Shown: positions 35,495-47,173, numbered from the stretch's first letter. The stretch is 64,000 nt of DNA from Chelydra serpentina (GCA_037349315.1 JBAIAC010000026.1:4216001-4280000), one strand, 5' to 3'. Numbers and translations: made by a program. The notes: a model not told the origin generated them from the letters alone.

Positions 35495-35640
35495 TAACCA
35501 ATTATTATTAATAGTAATCATGATTTGTATGACCATAGTGTCTAAGAGCCCCAGTCCTGGATCAAAACCCCATCGTGCTAGGTACTGTGCAGACAGAACA
35601 AAAAAATGCTCCCTACCCAAGGGCCTTCAAATCTATGTAA
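35495..35640. repeat. Ancient LINE-like repeat (L3/CR1-like tail)
   Basis: Shares the order AATTATTATTAATAGTAATC, GAGCCCCAGTCCTGGA, GTACTGTGCAGACAGAAC and CTACCCAAGGGCCTTC with 52655-52860. Diverged and non-coding; the family name is a guess from word order. Confidence 0.5.
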
Positions 35641-36029
35641 GCCTGTTCTCCTCCATCCCAGGGGTCCCTCCTCAATTCACACAGGACACCTGAAAAACAC
35701 TGCTCCCATGACACAGTGCTAGCTTTCTACTTGGGAAAGGTGTTAGCGAATTCCTTTGGCTTCCAGGCAGGTGGCAATCTCACTGCCAGTGATGACCTGG
35801 AGGGAGTGCCAGTGGAAGCCGCACAGGACACACCGCACTCTACGAGATGGACCCTTCAGAGAGCAGGCTCTGAATGCTAATTGTAACTAAAGACTTACCT
35901 GTGAGCCATCGCTGGGCTGAGCCAAACAGCTGCCATTCTATCAGACTATTTGGGCTGAGCCACTGGGCAGGAACAAAGCTCAGCCGGGTTTGACGTGCCT
36001 CCACCAATTTGATGCAGTCCAATTGCCAA

Positions 36030-36210
36030 GAATCATAGAATCTCAGGGTTGGAAGGGACCTTAGGAGGTCATCTAGTCCAACCCCCTGCTCAAAGCAGGA
36101 CCAATCCCCAATTTTTGCCCCAGATCCCTAAACGGCCCCCTCAAGGATTGAACTCACAACCGTGGGTTTAGCAGGCCAATGCTCAAACCACTGAGCTATC
36201 TCTCCCTCCC
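36030..36210 (-). mobile_element. Cry I-type SINE
   Basis: Third close copy: on minus, A box TAGCTCAGTGG, B-box-like GAGTTCAATCC, body and CR1-type tail to GATTCTATGATTC. Nearly the same as the 25635 copy, including ACCGTGGGTTTAGCAGGCC read on plus. Confidence 0.92.
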
Positions 36211-37929
36211 AAAAAGACTTGGTTTGAAGAGTGGGCTCTTTTTATCCTATTGCCACTGTTCTCCAGAGCGGTCTGTGAAGCATGTTAGCTAACCTGCCAA
36301 ACCTGGGTGAAGCCAGAGGGTGGGAGGGTGATCTGGTCCATGACAACTTCAGTTTGCTACTGGGGGGGCGGGAGGAGAAGGAAGCCAATGTCTCACAGCC
36401 AATGTCTTCAGGTTGGAGCATTCACAGGGAAGGCCTGGGAATAAGGTCCATTAATATTAATGCTCATTAGTTCTATGCCTCATCTGCATCACATGCTGAG
36501 AGTACAATCCCTCCTGTCTGCCTGTGACACTGCATTTGGCAAACAGCATCAAGCCAGTGAAACAGTTTTTGCCGTTAACTGGCAAAACAAGCAGCATGTT
36601 TGCATCCTGTCCAGCTCCATTTGCTGCTGTGCGCCTCTCCATGCCCTGACCTTGTTAGCCATTCCAGGAGCTGTGCAGAGGTTACATTTGTCCACCCGAG
36701 AATGTGTGCTTTCCCAGAGTATCGGCATTGTAAATCAGACAGACTGGAGGAAGCTTCTTCGGCTAGAACTCTCAAGGAGGAGGATGTGCTATTTTCATAA
36801 TCCCAGTGACCTGTCCAGCTGGGACCTGAGTACCCCATTACAGAGTCAAAGAATTGAAACACTTCTCCAGAACGCCTGGAGTGTACTGTTCCATTTGGCC
36901 ACTTCTATTACGTACAAAGGTTTATAACTTAGCCATATCCTCTCGCCACCTCCGCAGAAAATAAACTCTGTCTGCTGGTTGAAGCCCTGATGTTCATTCC
37001 TCTCATATCCCCACCTCCCCTGATTTACACCCGCCAGCTCTGGGCCACGTGTAGCTGTCACCTTCCTTTTGGTTGACCCTCCTTTTGGAAAGTGTCAATG
37101 CTGACTCCTTCCAGCTGCTGAAGGAGCACTGTTGAGATATAAAAATTGTTTCTCCCAGGCCTTGAAATAACAATGAAAAACAGCTCCCACTTGAGGTCCC
37201 CAGCCATAAGTTTTCTAGCACCAACTGGAATGTCCTCTTCCCATAAGATGGTGCTCAGACATTAGCTCCCAAGTCATTCCTGACAGAAAGGTCACAATGA
37301 AAGGTTACAGAAAGCATGGAAGACCAAGGAAGGGTGCCAAGAGAAAGTTTCAACGAAAACGAAAGAATGAGTTTAAACTTACAGGAAGGTGCAAAAGGAA
37401 AGATGTAGACAGAACACTGGCCTGCCAGGCCCACATGTCTGGCAGAAATACTACCCCTTTGCTAGGGCCTTCCCAAAAGATCTCAACCCATCTGTGACAA
37501 TCAATTGTTCTCCTCCCAGCTTGTGGCTCTGTCACCCTTCTCGAAGTCCCTCTACCCCAAACATACACTTCTCTTGCTTGCTTTTACCCTTCATGTTTTG
37601 GCTCCTCTCTACCTATCCAACCTTCTCATTTATCACAAAGTCGCTCCTGCCTTCACTCTGCCAACGATGCTGTCCTCAATCGACTGATTTCCTCAAACCA
37701 CCCCGTATCAGAGAGAAAAGCTGCTGGTCAATCTAGGAAGCCATCTCTTGAATCCTCCTTCAAATCCCTCCTTGTAACTCTCCTCTTCTGCACTGCAGAA
37801 CAAAAACTGCACTCTGGGAACTGCTAGACAGGCAGCAAGCTGCGATTACTGCTCCTGATCAGCTAAAATTGCACTAGTCATATCGTTACCCAATCTGAGC
37901 CTGCCTGGCTCATTCATCTTTTGTGTCTT

Positions 37930-38100
37930 GTCTTACACTGGGTAAGCGCCATAATAGCCCCATTTTTCTGATGAGGAAAACAATGCTCAGAGAGGTTACC
38001 CCAGTGACTTGCCTAAAGTCAGAGCAATGCAGGGCTGGGAACAGAACCTAGGGCTTTTGAGTTCCAGTCCTATACCTTCACCAAGGGCACCTGCCTCCTT
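37930..38100 (-). repeat. MIR/L2-like ancient repeat
   Basis: Plus strand shows CCCCATTTTTCTGATGAGGA, AGAGAGGTTACCCCAGTGAC, TTGCCTAAAGTCAGAGCAA and GCAGGGCTGGGAACAGAACC, the familiar reverse-orientation MIR/L2 order. Diverged and non-coding. Confidence 0.7.
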
Positions 38101-39345
38101 TCTTACAGCAGTACTATATAACTACCAGCACAAAGGAAGACCCTTCCCTCTGGGTAAAGAGTGAAATTACAATATTTCAGTTGGATACAAGCAGCATCCA
38201 AAACAGGCTGAGTGTCAGAGGCCTTCAGACTGGGTGGGAGCAGAATATTAACTGGCTATTCCCTGGAACATTTGTGAGCCCACCCGGGAGAGCTGCGATA
38301 TTCCTATTCACTAGAGAAGGGACCTACAGCGTCAGTGTATGCTAAGGAAACAGCGCACTACTCCCTTTCTGGGTCAGTCTCCAGCTTACACAACACAGCT
38401 CCTGGATTCTCAGTCTGTCATTAAGAGAAAAAACAAGCAATGTTTAGACTTCATTAGGATGCATCCCCAGGGGCTTAGGGGTCCCTGGCCTGCTGAAGGT
38501 GCTCTTGTTTTCTTCTGGAATCCGCTCAGCGCAGAAATGCATGTTCCATACCTTCCTGTCACAATCACTCTGCCCATCTCCAGTGAAGACCTTTGCCACG
38601 GTTGATAGGCTGCTTGTGATCACTTGGCGCTGAGAAATGTGTTTTCCCAGCTCAAAGCACTGACTAATGGATGCTTCTCCTCTTGACCTTGTGCTTCCTT
38701 CTCAAACAGCAACAGGTAGACACCAGTCACCATTAGCCTTTCTGGGTGAGATTTCTGTTCCATTTTCCCAGAGAAACATGACATGTTCTGCTAGCCTTTG
38801 TGAAGGGAGAGGTAGCAGCTGCTACTATTCTCTTCTGCCTTTAGCCAAGGTTTCTGCAAATCCACCACTGCGCCAAGCATCCCTTTACTTGCCTCCTCTA
38901 TACATCCCATATTCCCCCTCTGTGTGAGCCCAGAGAAGTGCTGGGACATGAACTGACTGACAGTAGTCACAGCTGCAGCCTTTCCCACACACGCCTCACT
39001 CCTGTACTCAAGTCACATTCACGATGCCACCGTATTCCACTGGCTTAGCAGAAGGACGCCCGGATCAGCCTGACCCCGTCTCCTAAAACAGCAGGCAGTG
39101 ATGCTGATGACCCAGACCACAGAACTCTCTAGTCTGCTGAGAGAAGAATTTCAATCACTTCATTTTTTTATTTTTTTTTATTTTCCTCTCTTGCCTGACA
39201 GGAATTCACAACAAAAGAATCAGGTGGCTCAAGCTGGGATCATTTTGAATCAGCTACCACAAAATTTCCATGGAAGAAAAGTATTCTCGAAAGAAACTAG
39301 CAATGGAAATGAAGCGTGGGAAAGGAAGCGCATCACCCCAGTAAC

Positions 39346-39573
39346 CAGGGCCGGCTCCATCTTTTTGGCTGCCCCAAGCAAAAAAAAAAAAATGACTGCC
39401 GTCGAACTGCCGAAGCAAAAAAAAGCCCAGCCGAACTGCCGAAGCAAGCAAAAAAAACCAACCAAACAAAAAAACCCACTGGATGGACGCCCCAAGAATC
39501 CCCGGATTGCTGCCCCTTACAAGGCGCCACCCCAGGCACGTGCTTTGTCATCTGGTGCCTGGAGCCGGCCCTG
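39346..39573. mobile_element. Short hAT element, 228 bp
   Basis: Ends CAGGGCCGGCTCCA and TGGAGCCGGCCCTG are perfect inverted repeats, and the exact 8-bp TSD CCAGTAAC lies at 39338-39345 and 39574-39581. It carries the same GCTGCCCCAAGCAAAAA motif as the element at 4900, so it belongs to the same or a sister family. The interior is A-rich with GAACTGCCGAAGCAA repeated twice. Frames across it are chance. Confidence 0.93.
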
Positions 39574-41430
39574 CCAGTAACCATCTCTACATGCACCCTG
39601 AGCAGAACAGAACTCCTGGGGAAATACGAGGCACAGAACCTGGGGATTTTAATAACCGAATCTGATGTGAAAGTCACGGATAACCTGCTTCCCTTTGTTT
39701 GTCGCATCCACTCGGCCAGTGAAATGTGACATTGCTGTATCACAGCACGGACATGAGTGAAATGACAACAGGGACAACTGAAAGGTTTAGCCCACCTCCT
39801 CTCTGCTCTGCAGATCCCCTTTCAATCTGGTGCTAATACTAACGCATTAAACAGTAGACTCAGTCCCTTTCCAGCCATTACTTGTTCATTATGGAAGAAT
39901 GCAGCGGCACAGATGCAGTTGTGTCAAGCGAAGGAAAATACCTTCCCCAGCTGCAGTGCACTGATTGACGCTTACACAGGTGTGTCTCATCCACAACGGC
40001 TTCCACATCCTCCTCACTTTCCGTGATAAGCCCTCGATCATCAGTGCTGTGAAACTAATTGAAACTCACACTATTATCCAGCTCCACATTTGGGTTTTGT
40101 AACCACCACCAATGATTTGCTAGCGGGGGAACTAATGATGCTAGGCTGGAAAAATACAGAAGTGGGAACTCAGCCATTTGAACAAAGGAGAAACTGGGAG
40201 CAAATAAGCCTGAAGCACGCAAGGACAGCGGGAGAAGCGATCAAGAAGTGAGTGTCACAACTCTGGATAGGGAGTGCCAGGTTAGCCACCTCATGATGTG
40301 AGCGTAACATCATGTGTGAGTAACATGTTTACGCACACATGAACAAAACTAATCAAAGCACAGACTAGTGAAATCTCCTAAATGACTATGGTAACTGGGA
40401 CCCTCTAGCTGAAGTGACGGGCTCAACAATTCACTTCTCCCAAGCTGGGGATGTCACTAGTTTTGCTTCCCAGGTGGTCTCTAGGTTGATGTTTAAATTA
40501 ATCTAAAATCCTGGCAAAAAGGCAAGTGTCCCAATAAATATTGCTTTTACTCAACCTGCCTCTCCCCAGTGATGGTTTGTGGTGCTCCTAGTCTACATTG
40601 TCAGCTGTCAGTTTCACACACCTTTGAGCTGTCTCCACAGCACAGAGCTGATGAGAGACCAGATCAGAAAAGGCTTGAGTGCAGTCAGAAAACTGGGCTT
40701 TTCCCTAATGTTTATTCGCCAAGGAATGCTTCCCTCCCCACCTTTGACTGGCTTGTTAATGTCCCACACCAGAAGCCCTCGTTATGGCCCACATCATTTT
40801 TAAATATAAAGCATCAGTTGTGTGGCATCACAGTTGGTCAGGTTGGCAAAGAGCTTCAAGACAAAAACAAGCCAGAGCAAAATCCCCAGAGAGCCACTCA
40901 AACACACTATCTCAGCCGTGGCCAGGGCTGCAGAGGTCTGAATGCAATGCCTCCAATTGCCGTCTCTGAATGCCACAGGGCAAGTTCGAAACCGATTCTT
41001 CCACTTGGCCCCTGAGGGAAATGGCTCTGGATTGCCATCCTTCTCCATGGGGCAGCAAAGTGACGGGACTAGAAACTGAGTGGACAGTGAAAGACTAACT
41101 CTAGAAATGCACCTGGGGTTCCACACAAAAAGGCCTATGACTGGGCCACATTTCCCATCAACCCCTCTGTGATAAACGAAAGGAGGCGGGGAGCTCCCTT
41201 TTATGGACACCCAGCCAGCCAGCTAGCTACAAAATCCCTGTTAGTAGCTGTTCTCTACTTGTTTTACCTGTAAAGGGTTAAAAAAAGCCCATCGGTAAAA
41301 GGAAGGGAGTGGGCACCTAGCCAAAAGAGCCAATGGGAAGGCTAGAACTTTTTTAAATTGGGAAAAAACTTTCCCTTTGTCTGTCTGTTCTCTGGAGAGA
41401 GGAGACACAGAGCAGCAATGCTGTAAGAAG

Positions 41431-41462
41431 CTTTATAATATAAAATATAATATAATATAAGA
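41431..41462. repeat. AT-rich low-complexity tract
   Basis: Imperfect repeats of the type ATAATATAAAATATAATATA inside the solo LTR, just before the Cry I SINE. Confidence 0.7.
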
Positions 41463-41471
41463 TATGCCTCT

Positions 41472-41652
41472 CTCATAGAACTGGAAGGACCTTGAAAGGT
41501 CAGAGATCAGTCTCCTGCCTACACTAGCAGGACCAAGTACTGTCCCCTGACAGATTTTTGCCCCAGATCCCTTAAACGGCCCCCTCACGGATTGAACTCA
41601 CAACCCTGGGTTTAGCAGGCCAATGCTCAAACCACTGAGCTAGCCCTCCCCC
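41472..41652 (-). mobile_element. Diverged Cry I-type SINE in the LTR
   Basis: The tRNA-like head is intact on minus (A box TAGCTCAGTGG, B-box-like GAGTTCAATCC, then CTAAACCCAGGGTTGTGAG read around it). The 3' tail is strongly diverged (CATAGAACTGGAAGGACC). It is older or more eroded than the copies at 12580, 25635 and 36030. Confidence 0.85.
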
Positions 41653-42023
41653 TTTAAACCAGGTATGAAAAATCATCAAATCATACCTCGAAACTACTTA
41701 TCTGAAACCCCAGATATGCAAGCAGATCAGGGAATGTCTAGGAAGACGTGATTAGGTTTATTTATTTTATTTCTTTATGGCTTGTGGACTCCTCTGGGCT
41801 AACCCCAGGTGCTTTTGTTTTGCTTGTAAACTTTAAGCTGGACCTGAAGAAAACCATTCTTGATGCTTAATTATTATATTTGCGCTTTTAAAAAACTAGC
41901 AATAGCCTACATTCCAGATGTATTTTCTTTCTTTTTGTTTTTTAATAAAATTTACCTTTTTTAAGAACAGGAGTGGATTTTTGTGGCCCTAAGAGGTTTG
42001 TGCATATGTTGTTTAATTAGCTG

Positions 42024-43065
42024 GGACACATCAGTTGGAAGTAACGGAAGAGGAGAAGGACCTCGGAGTCCTGGTTGATCACAAGATGACGATGAGCTGC
42101 CAATGTGATATGGCCGTGAAAAAAGCTAATGCGGTCTTGGGATGCATTAGGCGAGGTATTTCCAGTAGAAATAAGGAGGTGTTAGTACCGTTATACAAGG
42201 CATTGGTGAGACCTCATTTGGAATACTGTGTGCAGTTCTGGTCTCCCATGTTTAAGAAGGATGAATTCAAACTGGAACAGGTACAAAGAATGGCCACTAG
42301 GATGATCCTGTCGTATGAGAGGAGACTCAAGGAGCTTGGTTTGTTTACCTTAACCAAAAGAAGGCTGAGGGGAGATATGATTGTTCTCTTTAAATATATC
42401 AGAGGGATAAATACCAGGGAGGGAGAGGAATTATTTCAGCTCAGTACCAATGTGGACACAAGAACAAACGGATATAAACTGGCCATCAGGAAGTTTAGAC
42501 TTGAAATTAGACGAAGGTTTCTAACCATCAGAGGAGTGAAGTTCTGGAACAGCCTTCCAAGGAAAGCAGTGGGGGCAAAAGACCTATCTGGCTTCAAGGT
42601 TAAGCTAGATAAGTTTATGGAGGGGATGGTTTGATGGGATAACATGATCTTGGCAATTAATTGACCCTTGACTATCAGAGGTAAATAGGCCCAATGGCCG
42701 GTGATGGGATGTTAGAAGTTACTACAGATAACTTTTTTCCTGGGTGTCTGGCTGGTGAGTCTTGCCCACATGCTCAGGGTTCAGCTGATCGCCATATTTG
42801 GGGTCGGGAAGGAATTTTCCTCCAGGGTAGATTGGCAGAGGCCCTGGGGGTTTTTCGCTCTCCTCTGCAGCATGGGGCACGGGTCACTTACCAGAGGATT
42901 CTCTGCATCTTGAAGTCTTTAAACAATGATTTGAGGACTTCAATAGCTGAGACATAGGTGAGAGGATTATTGCAGGAATGGGTGGGTGAGATTCTGTGGC
43001 CTGCATTGGGCAGGAGGTCAGACTAGATGATCATAATGGTCCCTTCTGACCTTAAAGTCTATGAG
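42024..43065 (+). mobile_element. CR1 LINE, 5'-truncated, plus strand
   Basis: Plus-oriented CR1 inserted in the solo LTR. 42035-42634 is an open frame of about 199 codons covering the C-terminal part of ORF2: [55 protein letters not shown] and FWNSLPRKAV, ending at a stop at 42634. The 3' UTR follows, ending in GTCTATGAGTCTATGAT. The RT catalytic region is missing, so it cannot move itself. Mildly diverged; a relative of the 4335 element but of a different subfamily. Confidence 0.92.
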
Positions 43066-43080
43066 TCTATGATTTCCTTT

Positions 43081-43294
43081 ATCAGGGGGGTAGCTGTGTT
43101 AGTCTGGATTTGTAGAAGCAAAAAAGAGTCCTGTGGCACCTTATAGACTAACAGATGTATTGGAGCATAAGCTTTCGTGGGTGAATACCCACTTCTTCAG
43201 ATGCATGCCTCTGAAGAAGTGGGTATTCACCCACGAAAGCTTATGCTCCAATACATCTGTTAGTCTATAAGGTGCCACAGGACTCTTTTTTGCT
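43081..43294. mobile_element. Inverted dimer of PLE tails with 15-bp TSD
   Basis: A near-perfect palindrome of about 180 bp: AGAGTCCTGTGGCACC and TATAGACTAACAGATG on the left arm recur inverted on the right as CATCTGTTAGTCTATA and GGTGCCACAGGACTCT. It is flanked by an exact 15-bp TSD, TCTATGATTTCCTTT, at 43066-43080 and 43295-43309. Both arms carry the CUGAAGA-like and CCCACGAAAGC motifs. The long exact TSD points to reverse-transcriptase-type insertion, not to a DNA transposon. Confidence 0.85.
43195..43253 (+). ncRNA. Hammerhead-like motif in PLE dimer (candidate)
   Basis: On plus: CTGAAGA, extra A, stem II GTGGGT/ACCCAC with loop ATTC, GAAA, then AGC-TTAT-GCT, which gives a 3-bp stem III with the conserved A:U closing pair, followed by C as the expected cleavage base. 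CAGATGCAT upstream pairs with ATACATCTG downstream except at one base, but with unpaired bases next to the core. The best preserved of the motifs here; the same core is present inverted on the left arm. Activity not shown. Confidence 0.42.
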
Positions 43295-44821
43295 TCTATG
43301 ATTTCCTTTGTTTTCTTTCTCAGCTCGTCCCCGGAGGGGGGGGTGAAAGGGCTTGAGGGTACCCCACAGGAAGGAATTCCCAAGTGCTCCTTCCTGGGTT
43401 CTCAAAGGGGGGGGTTGTTTGCACTTGGGTGGTGGCAGCATCTACCCATCCAAGGTCAGGGAAAAGCTGTAACCTTGGAAGTTTAATACCTGCCTGGAGT
43501 GGCCAGTGTTATTTAGGATCCTTGTGGGCCCCCACCTTCTGCACTCGAAGTGCCAGAGTGGGGAATCAGCCTTAACACCCTCCGCAACCCCCAATCAGAA
43601 ATACTGACTACAAATTCTAGCCCCGCTCGGGCTCTGCGCCTGACCCGAATGCTTTCCAATAAAAATCCCGTTCCCATGAGTTCGACATCCCTCAGGCTCT
43701 GCTGCGTAACAGCCTCAGGGCTGTGACACAAAATCCACACGCAAGGTCATGACTCAGATGTACCAGCAATGCAGCTCCTTCCTCCCCACCCCCTTCTCAG
43801 CAACTGCAGCAGCAATCACGCCTGCCTGAAGAACACATTGGTCCTGCACTCTCCCTTTACCATCTTCCCCCTCCTTTTACCCAATTGCTCACTCAGTACA
43901 ACTTTTATCCTGGCAGGAGTTTTATTTGGGGTTTTTTGCACCAGCCTCTTCAGCTTGAAGGAAACTAGGATCAACGTAGCTATGAGAGAAGCAAAGGAAA
44001 CAGGGAGCGTTTGTCCCCAGCCAAACCAAATGTGTTACAGTTCAGAAGGTTAGAGGAATTCACCAAAGTAAGCTAAACACTTTCCTCTGACAAATCAAAT
44101 TACAGGGAATCACACTTACTGTGGAAGGGGGAGAGCTCATCTGATCAAGCTGGAGCACTGCATGATGGGCCTGTTGTCTCTATGGGCAGCATATTCAGGA
44201 TGAAGGTGGCTGTAACCTGTGCCATCTTATACAAATTGCATGCAGCTCTAAACTCTTGGAAGCTGCCAACATGACATTCAAAACCTGAATGTCCTTAGCT
44301 GAAACGTAAGGAGTCCCAAAGGGTATTTGGGATGATTCCACAACCAAGACAATGTTAAAGTAGATTTTGTAATGTTTTGCAAATGCACAGAACTCTAGGA
44401 GTTTTAGTCCATGTGAGACTCACAAAGACAGAAGTCCCTTTACAAACAAAGGGCTTTGTGACTCACGGGTGATGGTTTTGTCGTTTGTTGGGTAATATAG
44501 AAACCAAACTTTCTGTGATTACATTTCCCTGCTGCCCAAACTCTAAATGCCCTACCTATCTCACCTATGGCTGTGCCGGGGCACAGGGACGGACAGCAGC
44601 TGAAGGGCCTGGGGACAGGTCTGTAATTTGGTTAAGCACATGTGGCAGCTGCAGTCACAGAAACAGGAAACGTTTGTGGCTCTGGGGAATCTCACAGCTC
44701 CTGGTGGTCACTGTGTGTTCTTATTTCTCTCTAAAGCCTTGCTCCCAATTGCAGAACGGAGTTATGTCATGTGTGAGAGAGTCTGTCCTAAGTGATTGTA
44801 GGCGGGGGTGGCCCACCCTCA

Positions 44822-45031
<210 letters not shown>

Positions 45032-46269
45032 TCAGTAATGAAGCAGCTTTTCCAAGGAGCTGTATGCCGTTATTGGAGTTGAGTGGGAAATAGTTTTCCT
45101 GTCCCAAGGAGGGTGAAAAGTTTAAATCTCTAATATTTTCACAAATCAACAATCCAAAAACCATTTCAGCTAGAGTCAATCCAAACATTTGATTTTGATC
45201 TCAACCTTTCAGGAAATTTTTTTTTTTTTACTATATAATTAGCTTAGATTTCAAAACAAAGTAATTTTGAATCAAATTGAATTTTTTGTCTCAAAAGTGC
45301 TGAAATGGGCAATTTTGACAATTTCAAAAATTTCTGCCGAAAGATTAAAAAAAAAAAAAACTCTAAAGAAAACAGCTCCTGCGAACAGTTGCAGTTTTGA
45401 CGAATCAGCGTTTTCCAACGAACGTTTCCCAGAAAATACTAGTGCTGGTCAAGAATCTAACACACAGGTTTGTACTTGAGGGGTACCAGAGCAGCTACAG
45501 GCATTGCTACAGTTTTACATTTAAGCTTCTAGCCCTTGTGGTTGCAAAGCAAACCTTGCACTCCTGAGGTCGAACCCACAGCCCGTAAGACAGCTGGAAA
45601 CAGTAGCTCCAGTGGGTGGAAACGGACTCCTTCATCTTAATGAGTGTTGATTCAGAAACCAAATAATGGTTAATTTAAACATCAACATGGTAAATTTTGC
45701 TGCTGATCATTTAAGCAGAAATAGCCAGGAACTCTGGGACCGGGGGTTATCTTTGCTGCCCTGTTTCCTTTCCCACTGTCTGACCCCATGCCTGACATTA
45801 ACAGAGCATCTCTCTGGGGAGAGCTGTGTCCAGGCTAGTGTGAATCCTGCACCTCCTATGGGATTCCATCCTTCCTTCCTCAGGGGTGAGAACAGCTGAA
45901 CACATATTGATCGTATGACCGAGATGGGCTCATCCCGATGAATCAACGCTCCAGTGCCACCTCCGAAGTACAACCCCAACTCATACAATGATTTGAACCT
46001 GCTACTTCATGCACTTCCCCCCTTGATATCACCTCCTTGATGTCACAGGCCTCAAGGTCAGGTGCTCTCTAGGCAGTGGAGAAAGTTATGGCTGCTCCTG
46101 ACTAGTAGGCAACGCAGTCAAGCAGCACATAAATAGCCTATCCCACGCTCTCAGTTGTGCCTGCCTGGATGGCTAAGCATGCTGCATACAGTACTCTGAG
46201 CCCTCATCAGCTCTGGCAGGGAGCCTGGCACCAACACCCAATTCCCTGTGTGGTAACAGAACTACTGAG

Positions 46270-46874
46270 TAGGGCTGGTCAACATTTTTCCATCAAAATT
46301 GGTTTTCAATAAAAAATTGGATTTTTTACTAAATCCAAAACATTATTTTTTTGTCCAAACCCTACAATATTCCAATTCTGAAATACCACTGAGTTGCCTC
46401 CTGTGAGCAGTAGTTTGGATACCTCACGGTCCCAGCCTCCTCTAGGGGCAGTCTCCCTAGCCCCACTTCATTTCCCATTATGCACTGCCTTCACCACGAG
46501 GGGCACCAGAGTTAGGGTGATCAGATGAGAAGACCCGAAAATTGGGACTTCCCGCCCGAAGTTGTTGAGCCAAAAAAAAAACAAAAAACGGATGAAGACC
46601 GGAAATCAGGACAAAAGATGCATTGGTCGGGACGCGGGACAAAAGATGAAAAATCAGGACGGTCCCGATTTTATCGGGACGTCTGGTCACCCTATGTCAC
46701 AGGAGGTGTAGTTCGACCAGACAGGTGGCCTACAGAGGAGAATTAGAGAGTGATGAACCTGAACTATAACTCCCATGCGGCACCACGAGTTTTCAGCCAA
46801 AATATTTCAGGTCTTGATTTTGTCACCAAGTGCTCAATTTCTGAGATTTTTATTTTTATTTTTAGCCAGCTCTA
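46270..46874. mobile_element. hAT element with nested MITE
   Basis: Ends TAGGGCTGGTCAACA and TTTTAGCCAGCTCTA are imperfect inverted repeats. The exact 8-bp TSD CTACTGAG lies at 46262-46269 and 46875-46882. It contains a complete TA-flanked MITE (46515-46692). No transposase recognised. Confidence 0.9.
46515..46692. mobile_element. Mariner-type MITE inside the hAT
   Basis: 178 bp, ends GGGTGATCAGATGAGA and CGTCTGGTCACCC pairing as inverted repeats, with a TA duplication on both sides (46513-46514, 46693-46694). TA target points to Tc1/mariner. The interior has repeated GGGAC/GTCCC and CGGGAC words. Non-coding. Confidence 0.85.
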
Positions 46875-47173
46875 CTACTGAGGCAACAGGTCACCAACTG
46901 TTACATTCCTTCATCAACACCCATGCTCAGTACAGCACTGTATTGCCAAACAGATGCAGAATCCCGCTGTGCAGCCTTCAAAATGCCCCCTAGCGGATAG
47001 AGAATAGGCACAGATTCCAAGGCCAGGAATGACCATTATGATAATCTAGTCCAGGCGTCGGCAGCCTTTCAAAAGTGGTGGGCCGAGTCTTCATTTATTC
47101 ACTCTAATTTAAGGTTTTGCGTGCCAATAATACATTAAGGTTTTTTAGAAGGTCTCTCCTCTGTCTGTTATAC

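Larger units (their letters stand above)
41168..43577 (+). mobile_element. Solo LTR of an endogenous retrovirus-like element with nested insertions
   Basis: Starts TGTGATAAACG and ends CAGCCTTAACA, with TG...CA termini and a perfect 5-bp TSD CCCTC at 41163-41167 and 43578-43582. It has a promoter-like first half and an AATAAA at about 41944. No internal retroviral genes and no second LTR were found, so it is a solo LTR left by recombination. It has been enlarged by a Cry I SINE (about 41472-41652), a CR1 (about 42024-43065) and an inverted PLE dimer (43081-43294). Removing these leaves roughly 1 kb, a normal LTR length. The plus-strand orientation is inferred from AATAAA. Confidence 0.82.

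Noticed and set aside
37297..37497. Basic frame with an AT-hook-like KHGRPRKGAKRK
   Set aside because: Only 66 residues with no homology I recognise, in plain intron on the strand opposite to RANBP10; a chance frame.
42035..42634. 199-residue plus frame as a gene
   Set aside because: It matches CR1 ORF2 C-terminal sequence and is followed by a CR1 3' UTR; it is a truncated LINE.
43081..43294. Foldback DNA transposon
   Set aside because: The arms match PLE tails elsewhere and the exact 15-bp TSD is too long for common DNA transposons.
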